A DNA stretch of 64,000 nt from Mycobacterium tilburgii (GTDB lineage: Bacteria; Actinomycetota; Actinomycetes; Mycobacteriales; Mycobacteriaceae). Position 1 is the first letter of the stretch; the number at the start of each line of letters is the position of its first letter. Below, piece by piece: positions 8,854 to 17,961 of this stretch. Location: assembly GCF_902168065.1 (NCBI RefSeq), contig NZ_LR655694.1, positions 1 through 64,000 of the forward strand. Direction: 5' to 3'. The notes below the pieces were generated by a model, which worked only from the letters and a program-made list of their open reading frames with translations, had not been told where the DNA came from and ran no database searches. A program made the translations under genes and the position numbers.

Positions 8854-9533
8854 CAGTTGCCCCCATCGGGATACTTCAAGTCGTAGCCCGTCATGCGACC
8901 CTGCTCGTCCTCGTGCACGATGACTCGCAGTCGGTAGGGCGTGGACGGCTTGTGCACCCCGTCGATGTCGGCCACCGTGACGCGTACCGACACCAGCACC
9001 GAGGCGTTATCGGTCACCGTGTCAATGCCTTCCAGCGCCGCGCCGTTGATCACCGCTTCGGACGTCGCATTCGTGGAACGGAACAGCGCCTTGAGGTTCT
9101 CGATGTTGTTGTTGGCGCCGAGCATGCCACGCAACGGACCGCTGGTGCCGTTGTAGAACCGATTCACGCTGTCGTCGATGTTATCCTGCTTGTAGCTGAA
9201 CATGTTGACCACCGTCTGGGTGGCGGTGTCGACGAAGCGCTGGTCGCGGTCCTGTGTGGCTTGGGCGTGCCGCTGTTGGACGACGAGGATGGTCAGACCG
9301 GCGGCAAGCCCGCCAATCGCCAGCAATGCGGCCGCGAACGAAATCCAGCCGACCATGCGGCGGTTCGGCCTGCGCCGCGGCGGCGGCTTGACCGTCTTGG
9401 TGCGTTTCGGGGCGTCCTTCTTCGGCTCCGCCGGGGCTTCGACGGCCGTCGTCACGGCCGCGTTCGAGTCGAGCTTCGCCGGACCCGCCGCCCGCGACGC
9501 CCGCCGACGCACCCGTGGTGTCGGAGAAGCCAC
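8853..9533 (-). CDS. Mce-associated membrane protein (Rv3493c-like)
   Basis: The 226-residue protein begins with a basic, proline- and lysine-rich cytoplasmic segment (residues 1-58). It crosses the membrane once (about 61-85) and places an NTF2-like domain outside (VNMFSYKQDNIDDSVNRFYN, then a YRLRVIVHEDEQGRMTGYDL end). The GTG start overlaps the mce4F TAG by one base. The pairing with the gene downstream is the usual Mas pair of mce4 operons, thought to support importer assembly. Confidence 0.88.
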   Translation of the reverse strand: MASPTPRVRRRASRAAGPAKLDSNAAVTTAVEAPAEPKKDAPKRTKTVKPPPRRRPNRRMVGWISFAAALLAIGGLAAGLTILVVQQRHAQATQDRDQRFVDTATQTVVNMFSYKQDNIDDSVNRFYNGTSGPLRGMLGANNNIENLKALFRSTNATSEAVINGAALEGIDTVTDNASVLVSVRVTVADIDGVHKPSTPYRLRVIVHEDEQGRMTGYDLKYPDGGN

Positions 9534-11200
9534 TATATCGGCCTCGGGTCAAGCATCAGGTCCACCCAATTCTCGGCTTTGGACGTGTTTCCACCGGCCG
9601 CGAAAATACCAGTGCCACCTGCCGGGTCCCTAAAGGCGCCGGTGTCCGGGTCATAGGTGGTATACGCGCGGCCGCTGGCCTGCGGGTCCGGTTCGGGCGC
9701 TTCCGGAGGTGCCGGTGGCGGCAGCCACTTCGGATACAGAAGCTGCGGAGGCACCGGCGGCACGCCGGGCGGCTGCCACGACGTGAACGGCGGTGGCGGT
9801 CCGTTGTCGTTGGGCGGCGGAGAGTAGGCGGGTTGGTGGTTGGGCAGCGGCCCCGGCCCCGGCACCACACCCGGCGGTGGCGGTCCAACGATGGGCGTGC
9901 CGGGGTCCGGCTCGGCCTCCGGGGGGATGTAGGGGAACTTGTTGGGCGGCAACGTGTTCAGCCCATTGGTCTGCGGCGTGTTGTACGGCACCGGAGGCCC
10001 GCGCCACGGGTTGCGGCCGACCGGCACAAACCCCTTGGGGTCGCGGCACAGCTGAATGGTCGGGGCCCGCTTACCGGGGAACTCCTGGCATGGATAGTTA
10101 CGCGCGCCCCGCACCGTACTCGGGTCGTTCTGGGCGACCTTGCAGTACAGGTCGCTCGGCAGTTCGCGCAGCGTCTCGTCGGCGGGGGTACGCATCAGCG
10201 GCGGCGGCAGGAAGCCGACGGCGCACGGTGGCGGGTCGTTGAGATCGAGCTTGAAGTCCAGCTTGGCACCCTCGTCCTGGGGTGCACCGCCCGCGGCCGT
10301 GACGATCGCCGCAAACAGTGCGGGCAAGACCACCAGGAGTTGTTCGATCGACTTGTGGTAGATCACGCCCACCCGGCCCAGGTTGGCCAGATTGGCGGCC
10401 AGGGCGGAAAACGACGGGCGTATGCCGGAGAACGCGGTGCTGCCTTCGTCAGTCGCGCCGGGTGCGTTGGCCAGCGTCGAGCGCAGCTGCGGATCAGCCG
10501 ATGCACCTCGGTACGTGAACCGGGCCAGCCCATCGGACAGCGACTTTATGTCAGCACCGGCGCGAATCTGGGAATCCAGCAACAGGCCGGCCTGATCGAT
10601 CAGCTGCGAGACCTGCGGATAGTCCGCGTTGGCCTCGTCCACCAGTAGCAGGGCCGATTTCAGCAGCCGGGCCAGTTCGGGACCCGAGCCGTTGGCCGAC
10701 TGGAACGTCTCGTGCAGCAGCTCCCGCAGCCTGGTGTCACCGAGGCTGTTGACCAGCGCCTCCGCCTTCTTCAACAGATCGGAGACATTTTGGCCGATCC
10801 GGGTGTTGGCCCGCTCGATTCGAGATCCATTGTGCAACTTGGTCGTCGCGGGGTTGCTCGGCGGAACCAGGTCGATGTACTGCTCACCGACCGCGGACAC
10901 ACTCTTGACCGTGGCGATGACGTTGGACGGAATGGGAATGCCGCTGTTGAGCCGCATTTCGGCGGTGACGCCGTTGGGGTTCAACCCGATCGAGTCCACC
11001 CTGCCTACTGCGACACCGCGGTAGGTGACGTTGGCGCTCTTGTACAGGCCGCCGCCCGCAACGAAATCGGCACTCACCTCGTAAGTCCCGATGCCGAACG
11101 TGGCGGGCAGACGCAGATAGAAGATCGCCATGATGGTGATCGTGATCGCGGTGATCACGGCGAATATCCAGAGCTGAATCCGGGTAAGTCTGTCAATCAT
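9533..11200 (-). CDS. mce4F: Mce4F, substrate-binding subunit of the sterol importer
   Basis: Mce4F is one of six MCE proteins that build the periplasmic tunnel of the Mce4 cholesterol importer. The 555-residue protein has an uncleaved N-terminal helix (residues about 11-31). The MCE domain follows (KSANVTYRGVAVGRVDSIGL, then SVSAVGEQYIDLVPP), with long helices for the needle (about 150-320). A proline-rich tail (about 390-520) is typical of F subunits. It starts 12 bases after mce4E ends. No frame break. Confidence 0.93.
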   Translation of the reverse strand: MIDRLTRIQLWIFAVITAITITIMAIFYLRLPATFGIGTYEVSADFVAGGGLYKSANVTYRGVAVGRVDSIGLNPNGVTAEMRLNSGIPIPSNVIATVKSVSAVGEQYIDLVPPSNPATTKLHNGSRIERANTRIGQNVSDLLKKAEALVNSLGDTRLRELLHETFQSANGSGPELARLLKSALLLVDEANADYPQVSQLIDQAGLLLDSQIRAGADIKSLSDGLARFTYRGASADPQLRSTLANAPGATDEGSTAFSGIRPSFSALAANLANLGRVGVIYHKSIEQLLVVLPALFAAIVTAAGGAPQDEGAKLDFKLDLNDPPPCAVGFLPPPLMRTPADETLRELPSDLYCKVAQNDPSTVRGARNYPCQEFPGKRAPTIQLCRDPKGFVPVGRNPWRGPPVPYNTPQTNGLNTLPPNKFPYIPPEAEPDPGTPIVGPPPPGVVPGPGPLPNHQPAYSPPPNDNGPPPPFTSWQPPGVPPVPPQLLYPKWLPPPAPPEAPEPDPQASGRAYTTYDPDTGAFRDPAGGTGIFAAGGNTSKAENWVDLMLDPRPI

Positions 11201-11212
11201 CTGCGCCGGCCC

Positions 11213-12364
11213 TCACTGTGTTGCCGTGCCGGGCGGGATCTTGAACGGGTCGGCAGCCTGTCCGGACAGGTTGGCCATTTCACCGATCAAGAAATCGGGC
11301 GGATTGAGGATCTCGGACATGTGCGCCATGTTCGGGTCGAAATAGGCGGTGGTGAAGAACGTTTCACCCAGCCGCCGCAGGGTGAGGTCGAACGTGGTGA
11401 ACACGTTGAGGTAGTCGCCCCGGACGGCCTGCTTGATGCCGAAGTTCGGGAACGGGAAGGTCAGCAACAGCTGCAGCGAGGTGACGAAGTTTTTCCGGTT
11501 GTCATTGAGCGCCTTGACAACCGAGTACAGTCCCTTGAGGTCCTCGGCGAAGTCCTCCTTCGTCTTGGACAGCACGTGCGAGGTGACCGTCGCCAGCTTC
11601 TTCAGCGTGGCGAATGCCTCGACGATGTGATCGCGGTTCTTGTTGAGCACGCGCAACGCGTCCGGCAGCGTGTCCAGCGTCCGGCTCAGGTTTTCCTTGT
11701 CCCGGGCCAGCGTCGCGGAGAACCGATTCAGGCCGTCGATCGCGTCGAGGATGTCACCGACCTGCCGGCTGAGTCCGGATGTCAACTCCGCCATCCTGGG
11801 CAGCAGACCCTTGAACTGGTCCTGGCGACCGGCCACCGCTTGGTAGGTCTCGTCCGTGATCTCTTCCAGGGCACCGAGATTACCCTTGTTGACCACGACA
11901 CCGAGAGCCGAGAAAATTTCCTCGGTGGTCGGGAAGCGACCGGTGTTGGACTCCGCGATCTTGGATCCGTTGACCAGCCGCCCGGCCGCTGGCTTGCCCT
12001 TCGGCGCGACCAGATCGATGTGCAACGAACCCAGCAGTGAGGTCTGCGCGACGGTGGCGGTCGCGTTCGCCGGCAGGACGACGTTCTTGTCCAACGCCAA
12101 CTTCACCGCGGCGTAGAACGATCCGTCGCCGCGCTGCTCGGCTGAGATGTCGGCGACACTGCCGACGGTGACATCATCGATCATCACCGGGGAATTCTGC
12201 GGCAGCGTCGCCACGTCGACCATCTCGACGGTGACCGTGAATGCGCCGCTGCCGTGACCGGCGGTCCCCGGCATCGCCAGCGAGTTCAGGCCATTGAACT
12301 GGCAACCGGCCAGCAGTACGCCGCCCGTCACCAATGCACTGCCGCGGAACAAGATTCGTCTCAT
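11213..12364 (-). CDS. mce4E: Mce4E lipoprotein (LprN)
   Basis: This is the lipid-anchored MCE subunit. I chose ATG 12364 because it overlaps the mce4D stop (ATGA) and yields a lipoprotein signal with lipobox LLAGC, acylated Cys at residue 21; longer upstream frames are shadows of mce4D. The 383-residue protein has an MCE domain (PVMIDDVTVGSVADISAEQR, then AQTSLLGSLHIDLVAP) and a helical needle region with repeated leucines. Intact. Confidence 0.93.
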   Translation of the reverse strand: MRRILFRGSALVTGGVLLAGCQFNGLNSLAMPGTAGHGSGAFTVTVEMVDVATLPQNSPVMIDDVTVGSVADISAEQRGDGSFYAAVKLALDKNVVLPANATATVAQTSLLGSLHIDLVAPKGKPAAGRLVNGSKIAESNTGRFPTTEEIFSALGVVVNKGNLGALEEITDETYQAVAGRQDQFKGLLPRMAELTSGLSRQVGDILDAIDGLNRFSATLARDKENLSRTLDTLPDALRVLNKNRDHIVEAFATLKKLATVTSHVLSKTKEDFAEDLKGLYSVVKALNDNRKNFVTSLQLLLTFPFPNFGIKQAVRGDYLNVFTTFDLTLRRLGETFFTTAYFDPNMAHMSEILNPPDFLIGEMANLSGQAADPFKIPPGTATQ

Positions 12365-13761
12365 CCTCCCGACCCCTCGCCGTTCTGCAGGCCCGCCGAA
12401 GGGCCTGGGGCAGGCGCTGAGTTCGGAGCCGGCGCGGGTGCGTTGCCGGGGCCCGGGGCACCCGGCGGCGCGGCGGCCTTCGGGGTCGGCACCAACAGCG
12501 CATGTAGATCGGTCGGATCCTTCGGAGCAGACGGCGCGCCGTTGGCAGGGACCCACGTCAATTCCGGGATCGGCGTCTGAGCCTTGGCTTGCGTTTCGGG
12601 GGTGTCGTAGATGATCTGCCCCTTGTACGCGGTGATGGTGTTGAGCGGGTGGAACATGATAGGCGGGTAGTTCACCGCGAGCCGGCGCAGCACCGGACCG
12701 AGCCGTTCGCGGCACAGCTCCGCGCGCCGGTAATAGTCGGGAGCCCTTGGACCCCCGGCGGTTTCGAAGGATCCACCGCAGATGAACTGCACCGGGTTGG
12801 CGAACTCGGGGATCGACAGCAGGCCGTTCAGCGTGCCCTGCGCCGGGTCGTAGATGTTGTAGAAGTTGGCGATACCGGGTCCCGCGACATGCAATACCTG
12901 TTCGATGTTGTCGCTCTGGTCGCTCAAGGTCTTGCTGAAATCATTGAGCTGATTAACGGTATCGATCAGCGACGAGTTGTTCTCGTGCAAGAAGCCGCGA
13001 ATGTCAGAGAGCGCCTGGTTGAGGGTGCCCAAGGTGTTGTCCAGGTGTCGCGAGCTGTCGGCGAGCACCTGGGAGACCGAGGCGACGTTCCCAGCGAACT
13101 GCACGATCTGCTCGTTGCTCTCCGACAACGCGTTGAGCAGATTCTGCAAGTTCTTGACGGTGCCAAAGATGTCGCTACGCGAATCACCCAACCGGCCGGC
13201 GACCTGCGCAAGCTCCCGCAACGCATTGTGAAACGATTCGCCCTTGCCGTCGAAGGTGCTGGCGGCCTGGTTGATCGCGGCACCCAACGGACCCTGCATC
13301 GAGCCGTTCGTCGGTCCGAGCGACACCGACAACTGGGTCAGCGCTTTCTTGACCTCGTCCCACTCCACCGGGACCGCGGTGCGGTTCAGGTCGATGCTGC
13401 CGCCGTCGGACAGCACCGCCCCGCCGGTGTATGCCGGGGCGAGCTGAATGAAGCGGGCCGCCACCAGATTCGGCGACATGACGACGGCCCTGGCATCCTT
13501 GGGGATCTTCACGTCCTTGGGTACCGTCATGGTGATCTTGACGTCGGAGGGTCGGGGTTCGATCGAGTCGATCGTGCCCACCGGCACCCCGAGGATGCGT
13601 ACCTGATCGCCGGGGTACAGACCGACCGCGGAGGTGAAATAGCCGACGATGGTTCGGTTATTCCCTTGCGACGTCAGCACATACACGCCACCCACCAGCA
13701 CCGCGACCAGCGCGGTGATGGTGAAGTAACGCAGCCCGCGGCTGCTGGCGATCCTGTTCAT
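12361..13761 (-). CDS. mce4D: Mce4D, subunit of the sterol importer
   Basis: The 466-residue MCE protein has an N-terminal helix (about 11-31) and an MCE domain (GLYPGDQVRILGVPVGTIDS, then VVMSPNLVAARFIQLAP). A coiled-coil-like helical domain follows, with a VQFICGGSFETAGGPRAPDYY region typical of D subunits and a Pro/Ala-rich tail. It overlaps mce4E by four bases and starts 16 bases after mce4C ends. Intact. Confidence 0.93.
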   Translation of the reverse strand: MNRIASSRGLRYFTITALVAVLVGGVYVLTSQGNNRTIVGYFTSAVGLYPGDQVRILGVPVGTIDSIEPRPSDVKITMTVPKDVKIPKDARAVVMSPNLVAARFIQLAPAYTGGAVLSDGGSIDLNRTAVPVEWDEVKKALTQLSVSLGPTNGSMQGPLGAAINQAASTFDGKGESFHNALRELAQVAGRLGDSRSDIFGTVKNLQNLLNALSESNEQIVQFAGNVASVSQVLADSSRHLDNTLGTLNQALSDIRGFLHENNSSLIDTVNQLNDFSKTLSDQSDNIEQVLHVAGPGIANFYNIYDPAQGTLNGLLSIPEFANPVQFICGGSFETAGGPRAPDYYRRAELCRERLGPVLRRLAVNYPPIMFHPLNTITAYKGQIIYDTPETQAKAQTPIPELTWVPANGAPSAPKDPTDLHALLVPTPKAAAPPGAPGPGNAPAPAPNSAPAPGPSAGLQNGEGSGG

Positions 13762-13777
13762 CAGGACAATCCCCGCA

Positions 13778-14842
13778 TCATGGTGACTTCGGCTTGATGG
13801 TCCAGCGCTCTTGAATCAGCCCGCGCAGGTAATCGGAGAGGCTGGCCGGCAACTTGCCCGGCTGGTAGAAGAAGTCGAACGTCGCGGCCAGCAGCGGTGC
13901 CGGGATCACCCCGTAGACGTTCACATTGAATCCCGGCCCGGATCCCACCACCTCACCGAGCTCGGTCGCGTAGGTGGGGAGCCGCTTCAGTGCCTCGGCG
14001 ATGTAGTCGCGGCGCTCATTGAGGTTGCTCAACACATCGTTGAGTCTGCTCAGGGCCGGCTCGAATTCCTTGCGGTTGTCGGCGACGAAACCGGAGATCT
14101 GCGCCGACAAGCCGCCGATTCCCGAAATCAGTTGGGCCAGTGCATCTCGCCGCTCGTTGAGCGCGGCGAACAACTCGTTGCCGTCGTTCACCAGCTTGTT
14201 GACCTGATTGGCACGGTCGGACAACACCGCGGTCACCGACTTCGCGTGTGCCAGCAGGTTTTGCAGTGCCTCGTCACGGCGATTCAGGGTGCGCGACAGT
14301 GAGGTGACCCCGTCCAACGCGCCGCGCAGTTCCGGGGTGGCGTCCTGCAGCGTATTGGTGAGCACGTTCAACGCCCGCTCGAATTGCGGCTTGTCCAGAT
14401 TGTTGGCGTTCTGCCCGAGATCCTCGAGGGCGCCGACCAGGGTGTACGGCGTGGTCGTGCGGCTGCGCGGAATGCTGGTGGCCTTGCCATGACCCGCCGG
14501 GGTGACCGCGATCGAGCGCTCGCCCAGGATGGTGTCGGTGCGGATCGCGGCCAGTGACTGGTCGCCGATGGCGATGTGGCGATCCACCGAGAACGTCACC
14601 TTGGCGCTGTCGCCGGCCAGGCCGACGTCCTGCACCTTGCCCACCTTAACGCCGGAGACGTAGACGGAGTTGCCGGGCGTGATCCCGCCAGCGTCACTGA
14701 AGTAAGCGTCGTACATCTTGCCCTGCGGGTAGAACGGCAGGCTGGCATAGCCGAAGGCGAGCAGCACCACACAGACGACCAGCACGACCCCGAACACCCC
14801 GGTGCGCAGCGGATCCCGCTCATGCTTTGGGTTACTTGACAA
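13778..14842 (-). CDS. mce4C: Mce4C, subunit of the sterol importer
   Basis: I place the start at TTG 14842. It follows GGGGAGG at good spacing, gives a protein (354 residues) matching the M. tuberculosis length, and begins just before the conserved SSNPKHERDPLRTGVFG. The start lies inside the end of mce4B (11-base overlap). One helix (about 15-36), MCE domain (NSVYVSGVKVGKVQDVGLAG, then DTILGERSIAVTPAG), helical needle, and a conserved end LRGLIQERWTIKPKSP. Intact. Confidence 0.92.
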   Translation of the reverse strand: MSSNPKHERDPLRTGVFGVVLVVCVVLLAFGYASLPFYPQGKMYDAYFSDAGGITPGNSVYVSGVKVGKVQDVGLAGDSAKVTFSVDRHIAIGDQSLAAIRTDTILGERSIAVTPAGHGKATSIPRSRTTTPYTLVGALEDLGQNANNLDKPQFERALNVLTNTLQDATPELRGALDGVTSLSRTLNRRDEALQNLLAHAKSVTAVLSDRANQVNKLVNDGNELFAALNERRDALAQLISGIGGLSAQISGFVADNRKEFEPALSRLNDVLSNLNERRDYIAEALKRLPTYATELGEVVGSGPGFNVNVYGVIPAPLLAATFDFFYQPGKLPASLSDYLRGLIQERWTIKPKSP

Positions 14843-15884
14843 AAGCGCACCTCCCCTGGCTGGGATCCACCTGACCACCGAGGGGCAGCAGGATGTCGCT
14901 GCCGGCTAGTCCGTTGATCTTGATGGTCACGGAGCAGAAGTAGATGTTGAAGAACGACCCGTAGGCGCCGAGCGCGGCCAGGCGCAGATAATCCTCGCCC
15001 AACTGCTCGATGTCGTTGTTGACCTCGGCCTTGCGTTTGTCGATTTCGGTGGCCAGCGGTCGGGTGTTTTCCAGGACCCCCTGCAATGGCCGGCGTGACT
15101 TCTGCAGCAGCTCAGTCAGATCCGTCGTCGTCGACGACAGCGGTAATATGGAGCCCGCGATCGAATCCTTGTTTTTGGCCAACGCGCTGATCAGTTGTTG
15201 CAGCTGGTCCACGCTGGCAGAGAATTGGGCGCTCTTCTGATCGATGGTGCCCAACACCGTGTTCAGGTTGGTGATCGCGTCACCGATGAGCTGGTCACGC
15301 TGACCCAGCGCCGTCGAGAAGGCACTGGTGTTGGCCAGCACATCCGACAGCGCTCCGCCTTGACCCTGCAGCAACTCAATGACGGCGCTGCTGATCGTGT
15401 TGACCTTGTCGGCATCCAGACCCTTGAGCACCGGCTTGAGTCCACCCAGCAACGCATCCAAATCCAGGGCCGGCTGGGTGTGTTGGGCGTTGATTGTTCC
15501 GCCATGCGGCAACTTGCGTAATTCCCCCGGCCCGGAGGTGATCTCCAAAAAGCGGTCCCCGACCAGGTTTTCGTAGCGGACGACCGCGCGGGTCGAGGAG
15601 TACAGCGTGTAACGACTGTCGATGTCGAAAGCGACGTCGACGGTGTTGTCCGAGTTGAGTTTGACGCCCGTCACCGAGCCGACCGGCACCCCGGAGATCC
15701 GAACTTTCTGGCCCGCCTTCAACCGAGACGCATCGAGAAACGTTGCATGGTAGGTATTTTCGGTACCGAAGCGGAAGTCGCCGAAGACCACCACCAGGCC
15801 CACGGCGACCAGCAGCATGGCGACAGTGAAGACACTGACCTTGATCACCATCGACCGGTGCGAAGGCATTTCCGAGCCGGCCAT
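14832..15884 (-). CDS. mce4B: Mce4B, subunit of the sterol importer
   Basis: ATG 15884 shares one base with the mce4A stop (TGATG) and starts MAGSEMPSHRSMVIKVSVF, as in M. tuberculosis. The 350-residue protein has a helix at about 12-36, an MCE domain (LKAGQKVRISGVPVGSVTGV, then RYENLVGDRFLEITSG) and a long helical region. It ends in the B-subunit signature FFNIYFCSVTIKINGLAGSD and DPSQGRCAFVK. Longer in-frame extensions upstream are antisense or shadow sequence. Intact. Confidence 0.93.
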   Translation of the reverse strand: MAGSEMPSHRSMVIKVSVFTVAMLLVAVGLVVVFGDFRFGTENTYHATFLDASRLKAGQKVRISGVPVGSVTGVKLNSDNTVDVAFDIDSRYTLYSSTRAVVRYENLVGDRFLEITSGPGELRKLPHGGTINAQHTQPALDLDALLGGLKPVLKGLDADKVNTISSAVIELLQGQGGALSDVLANTSAFSTALGQRDQLIGDAITNLNTVLGTIDQKSAQFSASVDQLQQLISALAKNKDSIAGSILPLSSTTTDLTELLQKSRRPLQGVLENTRPLATEIDKRKAEVNNDIEQLGEDYLRLAALGAYGSFFNIYFCSVTIKINGLAGSDILLPLGGQVDPSQGRCAFVK

Positions 15885-17086
15885 CAGAAGTCGTCCCGTT
15901 CCGCGAAGGCGCCGTGGAACAGGAACTGCAGCGTCGAGGGCGCGTCGACCTGAAGTTCGGTGAATGGCTCGTACGGGATGTTGGCGTTGTCGGTGACCAG
16001 GAACGGCACCCGGTAGAACGACCCCCCGTTCTGCTTGGTCGGAATGTCCGGCAACCCTCGGCAGTTCGGTCCGCCGGAGGCGTTCACGATCGGCAGCGAC
16101 TCGGGGAAGGTGTAGGACGGTGCGCCCAACACGAAGCTCGACGAGGTGAACAGTCCGGCCTTGCGCACACCGAGCAGCGGGGCGAACTCCTTGATACCGC
16201 GGTCGATACCTGCGAACAGGCAACCAAATTCGGGCGAATAGTCGGCGGCCACCTTGACCGGTGCCCGCAGCCGGTTGATGGCGGCGATCAGGTCCTGCTC
16301 GGCCGGCGCCAAGGTGTCGTAGGCGTTGTTGGACAGACCGATCGTTGCCAGCAACGTGTCGTTGAGGTCTTTCTGCTCGTCGACGACGGTCTTGTTGACG
16401 GCGGGCAGGTTGTCGAAGATCGTGTTCAGGTCCGGCGCGGCGTCGGCGTAGATCCCAGTGGCGACGGCGGTCTTACGGAAGTCGTCCTGCAGGGTGGACA
16501 GCTTCGGATTCGCTTGTTCGGTAAGGGTGTTCAGGCCCGACAGCAGCGCGCCCAGGTTGTCGCCGTTACCACGCAGGCCCTCGGCGAAGGCGCTCAGCGT
16601 CCCGTTCAATTCGACCGGGTCCACCTTGTGCAGCAGGTCGATCAGCGATTGGAACAACGTATTGACTTCCAGCTGCACCGGGGAGGCTTCGACATGCGCA
16701 TTGGGGTGCAGCGACGTTGGTGAGGGCGTTCGGGGCGGAATGAATTCGACCGACTTGGCGCCGAAGATCGTGTTGCCTGCGATGTGTACCGCCGCGTTGG
16801 ACGGCACGTAATGCATGTCGTCGTTGTTGATGGCCAGGGTCAGCAGCGCCTGGTCGTCCCCGTAGCTGATGTCGGTGACCTTGCCGATCTGGATGCCGCG
16901 GTACTTAACCTTGGCACCCTTGTCCATCACCAGCCCCGCCCGTGGGGTGGCGACGGTGACCGTGTCGACGGAGGCGAAAGCAGCCGTGTACGAGAGGTAG
17001 GTCAGCACCGTGAACGCCACCAACAAACTGGCCAGCAGCGCCGCTGCCAGCCGTACCGTTGTTCGTCGCGGATCGGTGTCTGCCAT
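15884..17086 (-). CDS. mce4A: Mce4A, subunit of the sterol importer
   Basis: The 400-residue A subunit has a helix (about 11-35), an MCE domain (KGAKVKYRGIQIGKVTDISY, then IAGNTIFGAKSVEFIPP) and a helical needle. A C-terminal domain follows with YSPEFGCLFAGIDRGIKEFA and LPIVNASGGPNCRGLPDIP, ending GAFAERDDF. Mce4A is needed for cholesterol uptake in M. tuberculosis. It starts 25 bases after yrbE4B ends. No frame break and all signature regions present. Confidence 0.94.
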   Translation of the reverse strand: MADTDPRRTTVRLAAALLASLLVAFTVLTYLSYTAAFASVDTVTVATPRAGLVMDKGAKVKYRGIQIGKVTDISYGDDQALLTLAINNDDMHYVPSNAAVHIAGNTIFGAKSVEFIPPRTPSPTSLHPNAHVEASPVQLEVNTLFQSLIDLLHKVDPVELNGTLSAFAEGLRGNGDNLGALLSGLNTLTEQANPKLSTLQDDFRKTAVATGIYADAAPDLNTIFDNLPAVNKTVVDEQKDLNDTLLATIGLSNNAYDTLAPAEQDLIAAINRLRAPVKVAADYSPEFGCLFAGIDRGIKEFAPLLGVRKAGLFTSSSFVLGAPSYTFPESLPIVNASGGPNCRGLPDIPTKQNGGSFYRVPFLVTDNANIPYEPFTELQVDAPSTLQFLFHGAFAERDDF

Positions 17087-17111
17087 TGTGGATCTGAGCG
17101 GGTCGTCCCCC

Positions 17112-17954
17112 TTACCCGGAGAGGTTGAGGTTACCGTACGCGCCGTAGACGGCCAGCGAGATGAACAAGGTAATGACGACGACGACGATCAGGGACGTCC
17201 GCACCGCCTGACCGACCGCGATGCCCACACCGACCGGCCCTCCGCTGGCGTTGTATCCGTAATAGGTATGCACGAGCATCACCGCGATGGACATCACGAT
17301 GGCTTGCAGGAACGACCACAGCAGATCCGACGGGATCATGAAGGTATTGAAGTAGTGGTCGTAGAGGCCGGCCGACTGGCCGTTGATGAACACCGTGGTG
17401 AAGCGCGCCGCAAAGAACGCCGCGAGCACCGACAACGAGTAGAGCGGGACGATCGCCACGAGCCCGGCGATTAGCCGAGTCGACACCAGGTAGGACACCG
17501 AGTGCACCGCCATGCATTCGACGACGTCGATTTCCTCGGACACCCGCATCGCGCCCAGTTGAGCGGTCGCGCCGGCGCCGATCGTCGCCGCCAGTGCGAT
17601 CCCGGCGATCACAGGCGCGACGACGCGGACGTTCAGGAACGCGGACAAGAAACCGGTCAGCGCCTCGATACCGATGTTGCCTAGGGAGGAGTAACCCTGG
17701 ACTGCGATGACGCCGCCGAAGGCCAGGGTCAGGAACGCGGCGACACCCACCGTGCCGCCGATCATCACCAGTGCCCCCGCGCCCAGCGTCATTTCAGCGA
17801 CGAGCCGGATCGTCTCTTTGCGGTACCGGGTCAGCGCGTTGGGGACGTAGCGCATGGTTTGGCCGTAGAACAGGGCCTGCTCGCCGAAGTCGTCGACCGG
17901 ACCCTGTAATCGCGCCGCGAACGTGCGAAACCGGTACGTGAGGTCGTAGCTCAT
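17112..17954 (-). CDS. yrbE4B: YrbE4B, permease of the Mce4 importer
   Basis: YrbE proteins are the MlaE-type permeases of Mce ABC importers and pair as A and B. The 280-residue protein has about five hydrophobic segments after an amphipathic N-terminal helix and the MlaE signature AQLGAMRVSEEIDVVECMAV, which couples to the MceG ATPase. Its ATG is eight bases downstream of the yrbE4A end. Intact. Confidence 0.94.
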   Translation of the reverse strand: MSYDLTYRFRTFAARLQGPVDDFGEQALFYGQTMRYVPNALTRYRKETIRLVAEMTLGAGALVMIGGTVGVAAFLTLAFGGVIAVQGYSSLGNIGIEALTGFLSAFLNVRVVAPVIAGIALAATIGAGATAQLGAMRVSEEIDVVECMAVHSVSYLVSTRLIAGLVAIVPLYSLSVLAAFFAARFTTVFINGQSAGLYDHYFNTFMIPSDLLWSFLQAIVMSIAVMLVHTYYGYNASGGPVGVGIAVGQAVRTSLIVVVVITLFISLAVYGAYGNLNLSG

Positions 17955-17961
17955 CGGGTGC

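Noticed and set aside
9515-10648. 377-codon plus-strand open frame opposite mce4F
   Set aside because: Long only because the mce4F Pro-rich tail lacks stop complements. The product is Arg-rich and featureless.
10712-12040. 442-codon plus-strand open frame opposite mce4E/mce4F
   Set aside because: It is antisense to genes with strong family signatures. Its product is Arg/Gly/His-rich with no domain, typical of shadow frames in GC-rich DNA.
12589-13797. 402-codon plus-strand open frame opposite mce4D
   Set aside because: Antisense shadow: the minus strand codes for the MCE domain and helical needle, while the plus product has no recognisable motif.
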